The notes beneath the pieces were generated by a model. That model saw only the letters and a program-made list of their open reading frames with translations, did no database searches and was not told where the DNA came from. DNA of 64,000 nt, taken from assembly GCF_900129405.1 (NCBI RefSeq), contig NZ_FQVQ01000002.1, forward strand, positions 186,001-250,000, in the 5' to 3' direction. Origin of the DNA: Flavobacterium fontis. GTDB taxonomy: Bacteria > Bacteroidota > Bacteroidia > Flavobacteriales > Flavobacteriaceae. Below are positions 34,312-43,374 of this stretch, one piece after another; positions within the stretch are counted from its first letter, which is position 1, and every line of letters starts with the position of its first letter. The position numbers and the translations under genes were made by a program.

Positions 34312-35289
34312 TTATCGATACATTACTTTTTTTACAGCTTTTACCACATCACCGGCATTGGGCAACCATTCTTTTAATAAGGTTGGCGAATAGGGTGCTG
34401 GTGCATCAGCGGTGGTGATTCGTTGTACTGGCGCATCCAAATAATCAAAAGCGCGCTCTTGAACCATATAGGTAATTTCAGAAGCAACACTCGCAAACGG
34501 CCAAGCCTCTTCCAAAACTACCAATCGGTTGGTTTTTTTGACTGAATTAATGATGGCGTCGTAATCCATGGGACGAACCGTACGTAAGTCGATAATTTCA
34601 CAAGAAATACCTTCTTTGGCTAACTCGTCGGCAGCAATCATGGCTTCTTTAATAATTTTTCCAAAAGAAACAATCGTCACATCCGTACCTTCGCGCTTGA
34701 TATCGGCTACGCCAATGGGAATGATGTATTCGCCCTCAGGCACTTCGCCTTTGTCTCCATACATTTGCTCTGATTCCATAAAAATAACAGGGTCGTTATC
34801 ACGGATAGCCGCTTTTAAAAGCCCTTTAGCGTCGTACGGGTTGGAAGGAACAATTACTTTCAATCCAGGACAATTGGCATACCAGTTCTCAAAAGCTTGG
34901 GAGTGCGTAGCCGCCAACTGACCTGCAGAAGCGGTTGGTCCTCGGAACACCATAGGCATGGGGAATTGTCCCGCTGACATTTGACGCATTTTGGCCGCAT
35001 TGTTGATGATTTGATCAATCCCAACCAAAGAAAAATTGAAAGTCATGAATTCTACAATCGGACGACATCCGTTCATCGCAGAACCCACAGCAATACCCGC
35101 AAATCCTAACTCTGCAATTGGGGTATCAATAACACGCTTGGGACCAAATTCATCAAGCATTCCTTTGGAGGCTTTATAAGCACCATTGTATTCGGCCACC
35201 TCTTCCCCCATCAAATATACTGATTCGTCGCGACGCATTTCTTCACTCATCGCTTCGGCAATTGCTTCTCTAAATTGTATCGTTCTCAT
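34312..35289 (-). CDS. pdhB: Pyruvate dehydrogenase E1 component, beta subunit
   Basis: A 325-residue transketolase-fold subunit: TIQFREAIAEAMSEEM at the start, GEEVAEYNGAYKASKG, DTPIAELGFAGIAVGSA, FRGPTASAGQLAATHSQ and the C-terminal ITTADAPAPYSPTLL. With the alpha subunit (not in this window) it forms the thiamine-diphosphate E1 enzyme that decarboxylates pyruvate for acetyl-CoA. The ATG at 35289 is preferred to an in-frame ATG 15 codons earlier (35334), because a -7 box (TATTTTTG, 35330-35323) lies between them and the conserved protein starts at the later one. Branched-chain oxo-acid E1 beta is a close relative, but the PVQRITTADAP segment fits PdhB. Confidence 0.9.
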   Translation of the reverse strand: MRTIQFREAIAEAMSEEMRRDESVYLMGEEVAEYNGAYKASKGMLDEFGPKRVIDTPIAELGFAGIAVGSAMNGCRPIVEFMTFNFSLVGIDQIINNAAKMRQMSAGQFPMPMVFRGPTASAGQLAATHSQAFENWYANCPGLKVIVPSNPYDAKGLLKAAIRDNDPVIFMESEQMYGDKGEVPEGEYIIPIGVADIKREGTDVTIVSFGKIIKEAMIAADELAKEGISCEIIDLRTVRPMDYDAIINSVKKTNRLVVLEEAWPFASVASEITYMVQERAFDYLDAPVQRITTADAPAPYSPTLLKEWLPNAGDVVKAVKKVMYR

Positions 35290-35631
35290 ATCGAATAAAT
35301 CGTTAATCCATTTTTGGAAAGGCAAAAATAACAAATCTACAGGATTTAGATATTGCCCTTTCCTTTTTTGTGTGTGCTTTTTTTACGAAATCGATATAGA
35401 TAAAAAAAAACAACCGAAAACGGCAAAAGATTAAGGTGTCGTTTTGGATATTTTTTTACTCCAAAAGAAAATCTGCGTTAAATTTTTTATAAAAACCCAC
35501 CTTTCCCCCAACATCTTCAAGAATCTTTGGCGAAATCGATTGAAATATGAAAAAATATTATGCGTGCATACAAAAATTAGAAATATATTTTTTACTTTTA
35601 CATCGGAAAAATTTAAACCCCTCTATACGGT
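35290..35631. promoter_or_regulatory. Divergent promoter region pdhB / etfB
   Basis: This 342-bp AT-rich gap holds TATTTTTG on the minus strand (35330-35323), 33 bases before the pdhB ATG, and TACTTTTA on the plus strand (35593-35600), 32 bases before the etfB ATG, a near match to the -7 box. No hairpin with a T-run, riboswitch or convincing small gene was seen in the remainder. Confidence 0.5.
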
Positions 35632-36378
35632 ATGAAAATATTAGTTTGCATCAGCCATGTGCCTGATACTACTTCAAAAATTAACTTCGTCAACGGGGAT
35701 ACGGAGTTTGACACGAATGGTGTTCAATATGTGATCAACCCGAATGACGAATTTGGATTAACCCGTGCCATTTGGTTCCAAGAACAACAAGGTGCTAAAG
35801 TGACGGTTGTAAATGTGGGAGGTCCTGATACAGAGGCAACCTTACGAAAAGCGCTTGCGATTGGTGCTGATGACGCAATTCGGGTCAATGCCGTTCCGAT
35901 GGATGGATTTTTTGTAGCACAACAATTGGCCGAAGTTGCTAAAAATGGTGGGTATGACTTGATCATTTGCGGAAAAGAGTCTTTGGACTACAACGGAGGT
36001 ATGGTACCAGGAATGATGGCTGGCTTATTGGGGTACAACTTTGTGAATGCGTGTACCGAACTCACCGTAGAAGGTACACAAGCCAAAGCGGCCCGCGAAA
36101 TCGACGGAGGTAAAGAAGTTATTGCAACGGCATTACCTTTGGTGGTTGGTGGCCAAAAAGGAATTGTAGAAGAAAAAGATTTACGTATTCCTAACATGCG
36201 TGGAATCATGACTGCGCGTACAAAACCGCTCTCTGTTGTTGAGCCTGTTGGCGGTGACGATAAAACGAAGGCTGTTAAATTTGAAAAACCAGCCCCAAAA
36301 TCAGCGGTGAAAATGGTTTCTCCCGACAATCTTGACGAACTCATTAACTTATTACACAACGAAGCGAAAGTAATTTAA
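35632..36378 (+). CDS. etfB: Electron transfer flavoprotein, beta subunit
   Basis: A 248-residue ETF beta protein: MKILVCISHVPDTTSKINF at the start, INPNDEFGLTRAI, the adenine-nucleotide loop near residues 110-135 (DLIICGKESLDYNGGMVPGMMAG), and IVVGG-like LPLVVGGQKG with RIPNMRGIMTARTKP. With EtfA it accepts electrons from acyl-CoA dehydrogenases and passes them to the quinone pool through an ETF oxidoreductase. It is followed by etfA after a 20-bp gap in the same orientation. Confidence 0.95.
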   Translation: MKILVCISHVPDTTSKINFVNGDTEFDTNGVQYVINPNDEFGLTRAIWFQEQQGAKVTVVNVGGPDTEATLRKALAIGADDAIRVNAVPMDGFFVAQQLAEVAKNGGYDLIICGKESLDYNGGMVPGMMAGLLGYNFVNACTELTVEGTQAKAAREIDGGKEVIATALPLVVGGQKGIVEEKDLRIPNMRGIMTARTKPLSVVEPVGGDDKTKAVKFEKPAPKSAVKMVSPDNLDELINLLHNEAKVI

Positions 36379-36398
36379 GCTTCCTAAAAAATATCACT

Positions 36399-37367
36399 AT
36401 GTCTGTAGTACTTTATGCCGAATCATCTGACGGCAAATTCAAAAAAGTAGCGTTGGAGGTAGCTTCCTACGCCAAAGCAGTAGCCGACGCATTAGGAACT
36501 CAGGTTACCGCGGTAACAATCAACGCTAGTGATGCTAGCGAATTGGGAAAATATGGGGTAAACAAAGTCCTTCAAGTTCAGAATGACGCACTCCAAGCAT
36601 TCAATGCCAAAGCATACGCCGATGTAATCCAACAAGCGGCTCGTCAAGAAGGCGCTCAAGTAGTGGTGTTTTCTTCCTCTACCGATAGCTTGTATGTAGC
36701 CCCCTTGGTAGCGGTTGCTTTGGAGGCAGGAATGGCATCAAATGTTGTCGCAGCTCCTGTAAGCACCGCACCGTTTCAAGTGAAACGCAGTGCTTTTTCC
36801 CAAAAAGCCTTTAATTATACCACGATCAATACCGCTGTAAAGGTGTTGAGTATCTCCAAAAACTCCTTTGGAATCCATGAAAACGCTACGAGTGTTACTG
36901 CTGAAGCCTTTGCACCGCAATTAAACGAAGGTGATTTTGCTACCAAAGTGGCCGCGGTTGAAAAAGCAAGTGGCCAGGTATCGATTGCCGACGCTGACAT
37001 TGTGGTTTCAGGAGGCCGTGGATTAAAAGGTCCCGAAAATTGGCATATTCTTGAAGATTTAGCCACTACATTAGGTGCAGCAACAGCTTGTTCCAAACCT
37101 GTATCCGATATCGGATGGCGTCCTCACAGTGAACACGTGGGACAAACGGGGAAACCGGTGGCGTCTAACCTATACATTGCCTTAGGAATTTCTGGTGCCA
37201 TTCAACATATTGCGGGGATCAATGCTTCTAAAGTAAAAGTGGTAATCAATACCGATTCCGAAGCGCCTTTCTTCAAGGTAGCCGACTACGGCATTGTGGG
37301 CGATGCCCTTGAAATCGTACCGCGATTAACGCAGAAATTAAAGGAATTTAAAGCGCAAAATAGCTAA
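36399..37367 (+). CDS. etfA: Electron transfer flavoprotein, alpha subunit
   Basis: A 322-residue ETF alpha protein. The C-terminal FAD domain is clear: DIVVSGGRGLKGPENWHILEDLA is the start of it (about residues 204-226), followed by SKPVSDIGWRPHSEHVGQTGKPVASNLY with the FAD-contacting Arg, Ser, Gln and Thr, then GISGAIQHIAGI and VVINTDSEAPFFKVADYGIVGD. It binds FAD and pairs with EtfB. A terminator follows 30 bp after the stop. Confidence 0.95.
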   Translation: MSVVLYAESSDGKFKKVALEVASYAKAVADALGTQVTAVTINASDASELGKYGVNKVLQVQNDALQAFNAKAYADVIQQAARQEGAQVVVFSSSTDSLYVAPLVAVALEAGMASNVVAAPVSTAPFQVKRSAFSQKAFNYTTINTAVKVLSISKNSFGIHENATSVTAEAFAPQLNEGDFATKVAAVEKASGQVSIADADIVVSGGRGLKGPENWHILEDLATTLGAATACSKPVSDIGWRPHSEHVGQTGKPVASNLYIALGISGAIQHIAGINASKVKVVINTDSEAPFFKVADYGIVGDALEIVPRLTQKLKEFKAQNS

Positions 37368-37397
37368 GCAATTCCGACCAAAGTTTATACGATACTA

Positions 37398-37436
37398 ACG
37401 CCTTTTGTTTTTTCACAAAGGGCGTTATTTTTTTTA
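37398..37436 (+). terminator. Terminator of etfBA
   Basis: AACGCCTTTTG, loop of T, CAAAGGGCGTT (one G-U pair) followed by ATTTTTTTTT. Confidence 0.85.
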
Positions 37437-37591
37437 AAAAAACACCGAATCTTTTTGTTATTTTGCAAGCTGTAACCTTACAGTCTGATAAACAAACGAG
37501 GGTTCGTTTTTTGGGAGGACAAAAGGAACAAAACCGCCATCTAGACCTGTAGCGTCAAGCGGTTTAGAAATTGAAAAATAGAGGAAGGAAC

Positions 37592-38200
37592 ATGAGTTTA
37601 GTGAAACTTACCATAAAGGGAATTTCGTATAGTCAAACCCAAAACGGGGCCTACGCATTAATATTGAATGAAGTAGATGGAGAGCGCAAATTGCCCATCG
37701 TTATTGGTGCTTTTGAAGCCCAATCAATTGCCATTGCTTTAGAAAAAGAGATCAAGCCTCCCCGCCCGTTAACCCATGATTTGTTTAAAAGCTTTGCCGA
37801 CCGTTTTGATATTGTGGTCAAGCAAGTCATCATTCACAAATTGGTCGATGGCGTATTTTACTCCAGCATCATTTGTGAGCGCGATAAAATCGAAGAAATT
37901 ATCGATGCCCGCACCTCTGACGCGATTGCCTTGGCCTTGCGTTTTCAAGCGCCTATTTTTACCTATAAAAATATTTTAGACAAAGCGGGAATCTATCTAA
38001 ACCCAACGGGCTCTGAATCGGAAAGTGACGATGTGCTATCGTCGCCCGAGCCCCTAGGAGATTCCAAAGACACGTCGGGATCTGGATTGAGTAAATTTAG
38101 CCTTGCCGAACTGCACGAGCAACTTGAAAATGCGGTGCAAGATGAAGATTATGAAAAAGCGGCCCGTATCCGTGATGAAATATCAAAACGTGAATCTTAA
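37592..38200 (+). CDS. Bifunctional nuclease (BFN/DUF151) domain protein with UVR motif
   Basis: The 202-residue product has a BFN domain (VKLTIKGISYSQTQNGAYAL, LPIVIGAFEAQSIAIALE, RPLTHDLFKSF, DARTSDAIALALR) and a C-terminal UVR motif (LAELHEQLENAVQDEDYEKA, about residues 163-182), the UvrB/UvrC interaction helix pair. A Ser/Asp-rich linker joins them. BFN proteins are described as nucleases for DNA and RNA in plants and thermophiles; the biological role in bacteria is unclear. I chose the ATG at 37592; an in-frame TTG seven codons upstream is unlikely. It precedes thyA by 12 bp and is probably its operon partner. Confidence 0.88.
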   Translation: MSLVKLTIKGISYSQTQNGAYALILNEVDGERKLPIVIGAFEAQSIAIALEKEIKPPRPLTHDLFKSFADRFDIVVKQVIIHKLVDGVFYSSIICERDKIEEIIDARTSDAIALALRFQAPIFTYKNILDKAGIYLNPTGSESESDDVLSSPEPLGDSKDTSGSGLSKFSLAELHEQLENAVQDEDYEKAARIRDEISKRES

Positions 38201-38212
38201 AAATCAATTAGA

Positions 38213-39037
38213 GTGAAGCAATACCACGACCTCGTAAAACATGTAATGGAACACGGTGTTCAAAAGGGAGACCGCACAGGAACGGGAACGAAAAGTATCT
38301 TTGGGTATCAAATGCGTTTTGACTTGAGCGAAGGATTTCCTTTAGTGACGACCAAGAAACTGCATGTTAAATCCATTATTTATGAATTGTTGTGGTTTTT
38401 GAAAGGAGAGACGAACATCGGCTATTTGCAAAACAATGGCGTTAAAATTTGGGACGAATGGGCCGATGAAAACGGCGATTTGGGTCCGGTATACGGTCAT
38501 CAATGGCGCAATTGGGATGATAAAAATATCGACCAGATTGCTGAATTAATTACAACATTGAAAACCAACCCCAACAGCCGACGCATGTTGATTTCTGCTT
38601 GGAACCCTTCGGTTTTACCCGACACTTCAGTATCTTTTGCCGAAAATGTAGCCAACGGTAAAGCCGCACTTCCTCCCTGTCATGCTTTTTTTCAATTTTA
38701 CGTAGCCGAGGGCAAATTATCCTGTCAACTCTATCAACGCAGCGCCGATATTTTTTTGGGCGTTCCTTTTAATATTGCCTCGTATGCGTTATTAACCATG
38801 ATGATTGCGCAGGTGTGCGACTTACAACCGGGTGATTTCATCCATACCTTTGGCGATGCCCATATTTATAACAACCATTTCGAACAATTGGAATTGCAAT
38901 TGAGTCGCGAGCCACGCCCGTTGCCTACCATGAAAATCAACCCCAATGTAAAAGATATTTTCGCTTTTACCTATGAAGATTTTACCTTGGAAGGATATGA
39001 TCCACATCCGCATATTAAAGGAGCGGTAGCTGTATAA
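38213..39037 (+). CDS. thyA: Thymidylate synthase
   Basis: A 274-residue thymidylate synthase. Conserved parts are [12 protein letters not shown], the catalytic cysteine about C156 in [33 protein letters not shown] with Arg and Asn that hold dUMP, and the C-terminal [13 protein letters not shown]. It makes dTMP from dUMP and methylene-THF, producing dihydrofolate that folA (2 kb downstream) recycles. The start is GTG (38213); no ATG fits the family N-terminus. The gap to the upstream BFN gene is 12 bp. Confidence 0.96.
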   Translation: MKQYHDLVKHVMEHGVQKGDRTGTGTKSIFGYQMRFDLSEGFPLVTTKKLHVKSIIYELLWFLKGETNIGYLQNNGVKIWDEWADENGDLGPVYGHQWRNWDDKNIDQIAELITTLKTNPNSRRMLISAWNPSVLPDTSVSFAENVANGKAALPPCHAFFQFYVAEGKLSCQLYQRSADIFLGVPFNIASYALLTMMIAQVCDLQPGDFIHTFGDAHIYNNHFEQLELQLSREPRPLPTMKINPNVKDIFAFTYEDFTLEGYDPHPHIKGAVAV

Positions 39038-39047
39038 CCCGATACAA

Positions 39048-39980
39048 ATGAAATTTTACCTTTCCCTACTTTTATTGTTTAGTTCTTTCTTTTTAACAAG
39101 GGGACAAACAACTAAAATTATTTACCAAGATTCTATTGGTTATCCAGCTACACCAGAAACTTTTTTCACAAAAAGGGTAATTGAATTCAACGAAAAAATA
39201 ACCGTTGAAAAAAAATTCAATGCTAAAAATTATCTAATTCAAACCACTGAATTTAGTGACTTTACTAAAAAAATTAAATCCGGTTGGCAAAAAACTTATT
39301 ATGAAAATGGCCAGGTGAAATCGCAAGTGATGTATCAAAATAATTTAAAAACAAAGCGATACACGAGTTATTATCAAAATGGACAAGTCAAGGAAGAAGG
39401 GGATTTTGTTTACGACAAGAAAAATAAAAAAATAGACTATTTAATCCTCAACTATTACGGTGAAAATGGCGAAAAATTAATTGCCAATGGAAACGGTAGT
39501 GCCACAATGGATTCCGAAAATGGCACGGAGACAGGGCGTTTTAGCGACGGAAAAAAAGAGGGGACATGGGAAGGAATGGATACGCGAATTCGTAGATCCT
39601 TTGTAGAAGAGTACCAAGCTGGAGAATTTGTTTCAGGATATACTATCGACAGTTTAAATCAAAAAATCGACTATAAAAAACCGATTATAAATTTAAACAC
39701 AAAAAACAACAGAGGCATTGATGATTTTTACAATTACATCATTAAGAATTTAAGTGACTTGAAATACAATATCAATTTCTATGTATTATTGCAATTCAAC
39801 GTTACTTCACAAGGAAAAGTTACTCATGTCATCGTAGACAATTCAATATTTCCTGAAATTGAAAACAAAATCGTACAATTGATTTATAACTATAAAGATT
39901 TTATACCGATGATAGTTAAGGGTATACCTATTGAAGCCACTTTTCATATTCCCGTGCAAGCCTTCTCTGAAGAGGAATAA
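39048..39980 (+). CDS. Secreted protein with MORN-like (YwqK-type) repeats and TonB-C-like end
   Basis: A 310-residue exported protein (signal MKFYLSLLLLFSSFFLTRGQ). Residues about 80-140 hold two MORN-like or YwqK-type repeats (YYENGQVKSQVMYQ, YYQNGQVKEEGDFVY), and a third is recognisable near GNGSATMDSENGTETG and DGKKEGTWEG. The last 80 residues (FNVTSQGKVTHVIVDNS...IPIEATFHIPVQ) resemble the C-terminal domain of TonB. The coding sequence is more AT-rich and lysine-rich than the flanking genes. It follows thyA by 10 bp. Function is unknown; the combination suggests a periplasmic or outer membrane associated protein. Confidence 0.72.
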   Translation: MKFYLSLLLLFSSFFLTRGQTTKIIYQDSIGYPATPETFFTKRVIEFNEKITVEKKFNAKNYLIQTTEFSDFTKKIKSGWQKTYYENGQVKSQVMYQNNLKTKRYTSYYQNGQVKEEGDFVYDKKNKKIDYLILNYYGENGEKLIANGNGSATMDSENGTETGRFSDGKKEGTWEGMDTRIRRSFVEEYQAGEFVSGYTIDSLNQKIDYKKPIINLNTKNNRGIDDFYNYIIKNLSDLKYNINFYVLLQFNVTSQGKVTHVIVDNSIFPEIENKIVQLIYNYKDFIPMIVKGIPIEATFHIPVQAFSEEE

Positions 39981-39986
39981 AAATAA

Positions 39987-40014
39987 AAAATCCGCCTTGC
40001 AGGGCGGATTTTAA
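39987..40014. terminator. Bidirectional terminator
   Basis: AAAATCCGCC, loop TTGCA, GGGCGGATTTT: a GC-rich stem flanked by A and T runs between the convergent MORN-like gene and the CBM48-like gene. Confidence 0.85.
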
Positions 40015-40031
40015 AACAAACCAACTAAAAC

Positions 40032-40328
40032 TTATACTTCTAAAACGCTGTTTTCAGCGTTGGCATAAGCATTCCAACGGTAGCTGTCGGCTTCTGGGTC
40101 ATTAAGGTATTCGCCATCCACCACATATCTAAATTCAAAGGTGTTGTCTTTGGGTAAATCAAAGGCACCTTTAAACGATCCGTTCTTTAATTTCGATAGT
40201 GAACCGGCCTCAAGATTCCAATCATTGAAATCTCCCACAACAGCCGCTGTGGCCGCATCCTTGGCTTCTACAGTAAACGTCACTTTACAAACCGGCTTCG
40301 TCTTTACAAACTGTTTCTTAATCGCCAT
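40032..40328 (-). CDS. Isoamylase N-terminal early-set (CBM48-like) domain protein
   Basis: A 98-residue single-domain protein. VTFTVEAKDAATAAVVGDFN followed by DWNLEAGSLSKLKNGSFKG and FEFRYVVDGEYLNDPEADSY is the glycogen-binding early-set fold related to CBM48 and the AMP-kinase glycogen-binding domain. There is no signal peptide, so it is cytoplasmic. Small stand-alone members occur in Bacteroidetes and their partner is not known. Gene borders are supported by a convergent terminator after it and a long intergenic region before it. Confidence 0.85.
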   Translation of the reverse strand: MAIKKQFVKTKPVCKVTFTVEAKDAATAAVVGDFNDWNLEAGSLSKLKNGSFKGAFDLPKDNTFEFRYVVDGEYLNDPEADSYRWNAYANAENSVLEV

Positions 40329-40642
40329 AACTATTTCATTTATAGATTACTGCAACAAAGTAAAGCAAATATTTCGGCGGTTGTATCGCTCCAAATACGA
40401 TTTATGATATTCACAAAAACTGCCAAAAATTATCGTTCAATTGCTATTTTTTAGTTTTTTTTCTCATTAAAAAAATTTAGGAAAACGTTTTCTTAATCGT
40501 GGATTGTAAATTTGAGTTTTATGGATTCCGTCCATTTTTGGCTAAACAAACGTCAAATTTTGACTAAAAAACGTCGGGAAACGGAATTCCAACCCCACAT
40601 TTGAATGAAAGAACGTATTTTTACATCTTCAAAAACAATTCC
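40329..40642. other. Intergenic region with short palindromes upstream of folA
   Basis: A 314-bp AT-rich gap. Visible are a -7-like box TAAATTTG (40507-40514, plus), a small hairpin ATGGA-TTCCG-TCCAT (40521-40535) and a near-perfect palindrome GTCAAA-T-TTTGAC (40552-40564). The palindrome could be an operator for a dimeric regulator. A TATTTTTA box (40616-40623) about 20 bases before the folA ATG is a second promoter candidate. No small gene or terminator was found. Confidence 0.4.
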
Positions 40643-41125
40643 ATGATTACCTTAATTGCCGCGGCGGCGGAGAACAATGCGCTAGGAAAAGACAACCAAT
40701 TGGTTTGGCATTTACCCAACGATTTCAAACGGTTTAAGGCCTTAACCACGGGGCATTATATTGTGATGGGACGGAAAACATTTGAGAGTTTTCCCAAACC
40801 CCTACCACAACGCACCCATGTAATCATTACCCGTCAAGCCGATTATACCTATGAAGGATGTCTTGTGGTGCATTCCCTTGAAGAGGCACTAACAGTTTGC
40901 CCCAAAGATCAAGTAACTTATATTATAGGAGGCGCCGAAATTTACCATCAAGCCATGCGTTGGGCCGATACTATTGAATTGACCCGCGTGCATGCCACAT
41001 TTGAAGCAGACGCTTTTTTTCCTGAAATTCCAGAGGAAGAGTGGGAATTAATCGCTACTGAATCGCACCCCGCCGACGACAAACATGCCGTTTCGTATAC
41101 CTATTGCACCTACCGTCGGAAATAA
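40643..41125 (+). CDS. folA: Dihydrofolate reductase
   Basis: A 160-residue enzyme that reduces dihydrofolate with NADPH. It shows ITLIAAAAENNALGKDNQLVWHLP (split as usual around NALGKDNQLVWHLP), the substrate region DFKRFKALT, the NADPH loop VMGRKTFESFPKPLP, and IIGGAEIYHQAM. Length is normal. An in-frame ATG 14 codons earlier (40601) was rejected because conservation starts at 40643 and a promoter-like box lies between the two. It lies 1.6 kb from thyA and forms the other half of the dTMP cycle. Confidence 0.95.
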   Translation: MITLIAAAAENNALGKDNQLVWHLPNDFKRFKALTTGHYIVMGRKTFESFPKPLPQRTHVIITRQADYTYEGCLVVHSLEEALTVCPKDQVTYIIGGAEIYHQAMRWADTIELTRVHATFEADAFFPEIPEEEWELIATESHPADDKHAVSYTYCTYRRK

Positions 41126-41152
41126 AGCTATATAAAAATGCGGTAAGTTATG

Positions 41153-41160
41153 TACCTTTG
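41153..41160 (+). promoter_or_regulatory. -7 promoter box of ubiE-porT
   Basis: TACCTTTG matches TAnnTTTG and ends 22 bases before the ubiE ATG at 41183, which also excludes an in-frame ATG at 41150. Confidence 0.55.
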
Positions 41161-41182
41161 CCGCGCAAATCAGCACTCGCTT

Positions 41183-41911
41183 ATGGCACAAAATGTTACG
41201 CCTTACAAAGATTCCTCTCTAGGAAAAAAGGAACAAGTCACGCAGATGTTTGACACCATTTCAGGAAATTACGACGGATTAAATCGGGTAATTTCCTTTG
41301 GTATCGATGTCAAATGGCGTAAAAAAGTATTGCGCCTGGTACAAGCACAAAATCCCGATACTGTTCTCGACATTGCCACGGGAACAGGAGATTTAGCGAT
41401 TTTGATGGCTAAAACCAACGCAACCAAAATCACAGGCTTGGATATCTCCTCGGGAATGTTGGACGTTGGAAAGCAAAAAGTAAAAGAACGCGCCCTCGAA
41501 AACCGAATCGCTATGGTGCTGGGGGATTCTGAAAACATGCCTTTTCCCGACAACCACTTTGATGCCATCACTGTTTCGTTTGGTATTCGAAATTTTGAAA
41601 CCTTAGAAAAAGGGTTGGCTGAAATTTTACGCGTATTAAAACCCAACGGCATTTTTGTCATCCTGGAAACTTCAGTACCCGAAAAAACGCCGTTCAAACA
41701 AGGATACCGTTTGTATACCAAAAATATTCTTCCCCTTATCGGGAGACTTTTCTCCAAAGACAATGTAGCCTATGGATACCTCTCGGAATCAGCGGCTGTT
41801 TTTCCTTATGGAGAACAACTAAACAATATTTTGCGTAAAATTGGGTTTACTAACGTGAAAGCGCTGCCCCAAACCTTTGGTGTAGCCACGATATACACTG
41901 CATCAAAATAA
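41183..41911 (+). CDS. ubiE: Demethylmenaquinone methyltransferase (UbiE/MenG)
   Basis: A 242-residue class I methyltransferase. The start of the conserved region is [20 protein letters not shown], then [22 protein letters not shown] motif [14 protein letters not shown] (about residues 58-70), GLDISSGML and [20 protein letters not shown], as in all UbiE proteins. In an organism without ubiquinone the reaction is methylation of demethylmenaquinone to menaquinone, the last step of the respiratory quinone. It has its own promoter and is followed by porT after 3 bp. Confidence 0.93.
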   Translation: MAQNVTPYKDSSLGKKEQVTQMFDTISGNYDGLNRVISFGIDVKWRKKVLRLVQAQNPDTVLDIATGTGDLAILMAKTNATKITGLDISSGMLDVGKQKVKERALENRIAMVLGDSENMPFPDNHFDAITVSFGIRNFETLEKGLAEILRVLKPNGIFVILETSVPEKTPFKQGYRLYTKNILPLIGRLFSKDNVAYGYLSESAAVFPYGEQLNNILRKIGFTNVKALPQTFGVATIYTASK

Positions 41912-41914
41912 GTT

Positions 41915-42616
41915 ATGAGGTATTTTTTATTCGTGTTTTGTTTTTGTTCGTTAGGATTGACCGCGCAATCCAAAGGGATGTTTTCTAGAGATCCTATTAT
42001 TAATTTGGAGAACTTTGACAAGCAACGAGTGCATTGGGGTTATTTTTTGGGATTTAACAGTTTTGACTTCAAAATTGATTACATCAACCCCCCTGCACGC
42101 GATATTGTGGTCAATGGAACGACAGGATTTAATGTAGGTTTGGTTGGAAATCTTCGCTTGCATGAATATATTGATTTGCGTTTTGAACCTGGATTGTATT
42201 ACACTCAACGCAATCTTACCTACTCTGGTTTTACCCGAACCATCGATGCATTGCGGGAAGTTCGTTCCACCTACATCTCCTTTCCGCTACTTTTAAAATT
42301 TTCTTCAAAACGCGTCGGAAATGTGCGTCCCTATTTGGTCGGAGGGGTGAATACCACCTTAAACTTATCCAGTAATTCTAAGTCGTTGGATGACAATTAC
42401 CAACAACGATTTAGAGTCAAACAATGGACCAATAACTATGAAATCGGATTTGGAATAGACCTTTATCTCGAATATTTCAAATTTTCACCGTCCATCCGCG
42501 GCATCTTTGGTATGGGCGATGAACTGATTCGCGACAACAATCCCGATAGCCCTTGGACAGGCAACATTTCGGGCTTCCGTACACGAGGTTTTGTGGTTAA
42601 CTTTACGTTCCACTAA
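41915..42616 (+). CDS. porT: Type IX secretion system protein PorT
   Basis: A 233-residue outer membrane barrel-like protein with signal peptide (MRYFLFVFCFCSLGLTAQ). It shows ENFDKQRVHWGYFLGFNSFD at the start, GFNVGLVGNLRLHEYIDLRFEPGLYYT in the middle, and RSTYISFPLLLKFSSKRVGN with FVVNFTFH at the end. These fit PorT, a component of the T9SS used by gliding Bacteroidetes and Porphyromonas gingivalis. The ubiE-porT gene order is the same as I remember from Flavobacterium. Its stop overlaps the stop of the convergent TrmH-like gene by 4 bp. This secretion system would export the delta-60 protein at 8043-9629. Confidence 0.88.
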   Translation: MRYFLFVFCFCSLGLTAQSKGMFSRDPIINLENFDKQRVHWGYFLGFNSFDFKIDYINPPARDIVVNGTTGFNVGLVGNLRLHEYIDLRFEPGLYYTQRNLTYSGFTRTIDALREVRSTYISFPLLLKFSSKRVGNVRPYLVGGVNTTLNLSSNSKSLDDNYQQRFRVKQWTNNYEIGFGIDLYLEYFKFSPSIRGIFGMGDELIRDNNPDSPWTGNISGFRTRGFVVNFTFH

Positions 42617-43338
42617 GTCGCTCGTCGAAATTCACTTAAAAATATAGCCGCTGCCGTTGCCACATTCAAACTCTCCGTTTGTTGCAAATCGCCAAATCGG
42701 GGTATAGACAATCGATGTGTTACGTGTTGGGCAACTGCATCCGAAATACCGTTGGCTTCGTTTCCTAAAAGTACAATGGCCGATTGCGGTAAGTTTTGTT
42801 TGTACACCGAAACTCCGTCCATAAAGGTTCCATAAATGGGCAACTTCGTTTGCCTCAAAAAGGCTTCAATATCGGTATATTCTACCGAAACGCGACTCAG
42901 CGATCCCATGGTCGCTTGCACAACTTTGGGGTTATACACATCGACAGTGGCGGCACTACAAACAACTTGTGTTATCCCAAACCAATCGCACAATCGTATA
43001 ATCGTCCCCAGATTGCCTGGGTCGCGAATTGTATCCAAAACCAACAATAATCCCTCCTCAAGAATAGCTTGTGGTTCACGCATTCTAAAAACGCCAAGAC
43101 AATTGTTGGGTTCGTGTAACGCCGACATTTTTTTTAATATATCGGGGGAAATAAGTTCCGGCGAGATTGAAGTTGGAGGCAACACTTTTTCTGTTTCAAA
43201 AAGATATACCGGCTGAAAATGGGAATGCAAGAGTTCGGTAATCACCTTCACGCCTTCAGCAATGAAGAGGCCCTCGGCAGTTCGGTACTTTTTTTGCTGT
43301 AAGGATGCAATTAACTTGATTTGGTTTTTGCTCACCAT
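42613..43338 (-). CDS. TrmH-family (SpoU) RNA methyltransferase
   Basis: A 241-residue SPOUT-class 2'-O-methyltransferase. It has a substrate-binding N-terminal segment (IASLQQKKYRTAEGLFIAEG, residues 10-29) and the knotted SAM domain with VLDTIRDPGNLGTIIRLCDW, IVLLGNEANGISDAV and LSIPRFGDLQQTESLNVATA, the three SpoU motifs. The substrate (23S rRNA or tRNA ribose) cannot be decided. The start codon is close to the divergently oriented BamA-like gene, whose promoter overlaps the first codons of this one. Confidence 0.92.
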   Translation of the reverse strand: MVSKNQIKLIASLQQKKYRTAEGLFIAEGVKVITELLHSHFQPVYLFETEKVLPPTSISPELISPDILKKMSALHEPNNCLGVFRMREPQAILEEGLLLVLDTIRDPGNLGTIIRLCDWFGITQVVCSAATVDVYNPKVVQATMGSLSRVSVEYTDIEAFLRQTKLPIYGTFMDGVSVYKQNLPQSAIVLLGNEANGISDAVAQHVTHRLSIPRFGDLQQTESLNVATAAAIFLSEFRRAT

Positions 43339-43356
43339 AAAAAAACGTTACTTTTG
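43327..43356 (+). promoter_or_regulatory. Promoter of the BamA/TamA-like lipoprotein
   Basis: TTTG (43327-43330), 18-base spacer, TACTTTTG (43349-43356): a full match to the Bacteroidetes promoter. The -33 element lies inside the first codons of the divergent TrmH-like gene. It places the transcription start near 43363 and so rules out an ATG at 43321. Confidence 0.7.
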
Positions 43357-43374
43357 GATTTAAAATTTGAACCT

